From a bacterium (GTDB lineage Bacteria > Patescibacteriota > Gracilibacteria > UBA1369 > GCA-2718715), in NCBI GenBank assembly GCA_030426295.1, contig JAUHYY010000053.1, forward strand, positions 1 through 6,969: a DNA stretch of 6,969 nucleotides, in the 5' to 3' direction. Under the pieces are notes generated by a model. That model worked only from the letters and a program-made list of their open reading frames with translations, did no database searches and was not told the origin of the DNA. The position numbers and the translations under genes were made by a program. Numbering within the stretch: the first letter of the stretch is position 1; every line of letters starts with the position of its first letter. This document shows, piece by piece, positions 5,533 through 6,969 of this stretch.

Positions 5533-6698
5533 TTCAAAATAACCTTAACTTTTGCAGCTGCTGCGTTTGCTTTGTCTCGTGCTTCTTGAACGTCAGTACC
5601 AAGTGGTAGTCCGCAGAGTGCAACGCCCATACGACGGTATTTTCGAGTTGAAGGTTTGCCGAAGATTCTGATGTCGATATCTTTGTCTTTGAGTGCATCT
5701 TCAATCCCCTCGTAAGATGGTTCGTTTGGGCTTTCGTCTGATGCTAGGATTACTGAGCTGCATCCAACTTTTTCTAATTTGATTTCTGGGATTGGTAGGC
5801 TAAGGATTGCACGTGCATGAAGTTCGAATTCTGAAAGGTTTTGTGTGGCCATAGTGGTCATTCCTGTGTCGTGTGGTCTTGGTGAAAGTTCTGAGAAGTA
5901 TACTCCTTCATCTGCTACGAAGAATTCAACTCCCCATACTCCGGCTCCGCCAAGTTCTGCTGTGACTTTGTCGGCCATATCGCATGCTGTTTTGAAGTCC
6001 TCTTCTGAGACTCTGCTTGGCTGCCAACTTTCTTGGTAGTCTCCCCTCTCTTGTCTGTGTTCGATTGCTGGGCAGAATAGTGTTGGTCCGTCGTTTTGAG
6101 TAACTGTTAGGACTGTGATTTCTGTGTGGAAGTTAACGAATCCTTCGATGATGATTTCACTGGCACCAGTTCGGCCTTGTTGTGAGTAATCCCATGCTGC
6201 CTGGATTTCATCTTCTGATTTGATAGTTGATTGTCCTTTTCCTGATGATGACATTAATGGTTTGATTACGCATGGTAGTCCGATTTCTTTGATGCCTTCT
6301 AGTAGCTCTTCGTAAGTGTTTGCGTAAGTGTATCTTGCTGTACGGAGTCCTAAATCTTTTGCTGCTAGGTCACGGATTGATCTTCTGTTCATTGTGAAAT
6401 TAGTAGCTTTTGCGCTTGGTACTACATTGAATCCTTGTTCTTCGTAATCATACAGTCGTTCAGTTCTGATCGCCTCGATTTCAGGGATAATGAAGTCTGG
6501 GCTGTGTTTCTCGACTAGTCTATCTAGTTCGTCTCCATCCAACATATCTATAACTTCTCTTTCATCTGCTACTTGCATTGCTGGTGCATTTTCGTATGAA
6601 TCTACTGCTACTACGTATTGGCCTAATCTTTTTAATGCTATTACGAATTCTTTTCCGAGCTCTCCTGATCCGAGTAATAAAATCTTTTTTGACATCAT
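5529..6698 (-). CDS. purT: Formate-dependent phosphoribosylglycinamide formyltransferase (GAR transformylase 2)
   Basis: The protein has 389 residues (two adjacent ATGs; the second gives [16 protein letters not shown] and 388 residues), close to the 392 of E. coli PurT. PurT is a cytosolic ATP-grasp enzyme that uses ATP and formate to formylate GAR, the third step of purine synthesis, without folate. Numbering from the first ATG, visible motifs are [10 protein letters not shown] (8-17), PEIEAI (72-77), NVVPSA (91-96), the ATP-grasp loop MSSSGKGQ (149-156), GVEFF with E258, and [13 protein letters not shown] (268-280) with E270. E258 and E270 keep the 12-residue spacing of the Mg-binding Glu pair of E. 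coli PurT. RIFGKP and RRMGVAL near the C-terminus are also typical. All active-site motifs are intact. No other purine gene is present here. It overlaps the preceding convergent gene by four bases. Confidence 0.97.
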   Translation of the reverse strand: MMSKKILLLGSGELGKEFVIALKRLGQYVVAVDSYENAPAMQVADEREVIDMLDGDELDRLVEKHSPDFIIPEIEAIRTERLYDYEEQGFNVVPSAKATNFTMNRRSIRDLAAKDLGLRTARYTYANTYEELLEGIKEIGLPCVIKPLMSSSGKGQSTIKSEDEIQAAWDYSQQGRTGASEIIIEGFVNFHTEITVLTVTQNDGPTLFCPAIEHRQERGDYQESWQPSRVSEEDFKTACDMADKVTAELGGAGVWGVEFFVADEGVYFSELSPRPHDTGMTTMATQNLSEFELHARAILSLPIPEIKLEKVGCSSVILASDESPNEPSYEGIEDALKDKDIDIRIFGKPSTRKYRRMGVALCGLPLGTDVQEARDKANAAAAKVKVILN

Positions 6699-6783
6699 GT
6701 TTTGTTAAATCTAAAGCCAATATATATGAGATGTAATAAATTTAAAAGCATGGTAAATTTATATCGTACTTAATTTACTACTT
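6699..6783. promoter_or_regulatory. Divergent promoter region between purT and the TM2 gene
   Basis: These 85 AT-rich bases separate two divergent starts. On the minus strand TAGATT (6708-6713) lies 9 bases before the first purT ATG; on the plus strand TAATTT (6771-6776) lies 7 bases before the TM2 gene ATG. Both resemble -10 elements placed for leaderless transcripts, but no convincing -35 sequence accompanies either. No regulator site or riboswitch was recognised. Confidence 0.35.
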
Positions 6784-6969
6784 ATGAACTTGCAAGATTT
6801 AACACCTGAAGAACAATCTAAGTTTCAGGTTATGTATACTAAACAAGAGAAAAAAACTCTGATTGCTTATGTGCTTTGGTTTCTAGTTGGAGGTCTTGGT
6901 GCGCACGAATTTTACTTGAAAGAAAAAGCTTGGTTTAAACTTCGTTGGGTTTTTAGTGGTGTCTTTTTA
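6784..6969 (+). CDS. TM2-domain membrane protein (3' end missing)
   Basis: Only the first 62 codons are in the window. The protein starts MNLQDLTPEEQ with a polar stretch of about 20 residues. KKTLIAYVLWFLVGGLGAHEFYL follows at 23-45, the signature of the TM2 domain: a hydrophobic helix running into G-x-GAH-x-FYL, which forms the turn before the second helix. A second hydrophobic stretch (about 54-62, RWVFSGVFL) is cut by the window edge. TM2 proteins are small, two-helix membrane proteins of mostly unknown function, common in bacteria. The start is supported by the lack of any earlier in-frame start close by and by a -10-like TAATTT seven bases upstream. There is no Shine-Dalgarno. Confidence 0.85.
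   Translation, partial: MNLQDLTPEEQSKFQVMYTKQEKKTLIAYVLWFLVGGLGAHEFYLKEKAWFKLRWVFSGVFL

Noticed and set aside
6490..6708. Plus-strand open frame opposite the purT start
   Set aside because: It is Ser-rich antisense of a securely identified enzyme gene, with no family resemblance.

Overview
The window looks like a piece of a small, compact, AT-rich bacterial genome (about 35-40 % GC in the lines I counted by hand). The most likely source is a member of the Patescibacteria / Candidate Phyla Radiation, with Saccharibacteria-like relatives as my best guess. This rests on the MPIIKSAKKR-type S20 protein, a large surface protein ending in a TGPG-hydrophobic-RRRKR tail, near-zero gene spacing, and start codons that lack Shine-Dalgarno sequences. 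The standard code fits every recognisable gene. The lineage is an inference.

Layout, left to right. (1) Positions 1-1560 (+): the C-terminal 519 residues of a secreted, cell-envelope-anchored Ig-like-domain protein, cut by the left edge. (2) Two minus-strand genes follow: a YtxH-like small membrane protein with a Lys/Ala-rich tail (1561-1944), and upstream of it a Maf-family nucleotide pyrophosphatase (1990-2571). (3) rpsT (ribosomal protein S20) diverges from maf across only 57 bp of interlocked promoters and ends at a strong intrinsic terminator. (4) The 320-base gap at 2896-3216 is not empty. After the terminator comes a perfect extended -10 promoter and then a 15-bp perfect inverted repeat enclosing several small hairpins. 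I read this as a structured non-coding RNA or a structured leader of the next gene. (5) An adrenodoxin-type [2Fe-2S] ferredoxin. (6) Two consecutive coiled-coil proteins of unknown function (3573-4133 and 4147-5532), probably one operon. (7) Convergent purT (5529-6698, minus), whose stop codon overlaps that of the second coiled-coil gene. (8) Divergent from purT, the start of a TM2-domain membrane protein, cut by the right edge.

The recognisable genes are mostly housekeeping: ribosome, nucleotide-pool cleaning, purine synthesis and electron transfer. They are interleaved with envelope genes. No mobile element, CRISPR array, tRNA or rRNA was seen. The parts most worth follow-up are the structured element upstream of the ferredoxin, the coiled-coil gene pair, and the consistent lack of Shine-Dalgarno sequences with -10-like hexamers very close to several start codons, which suggests leaderless translation.
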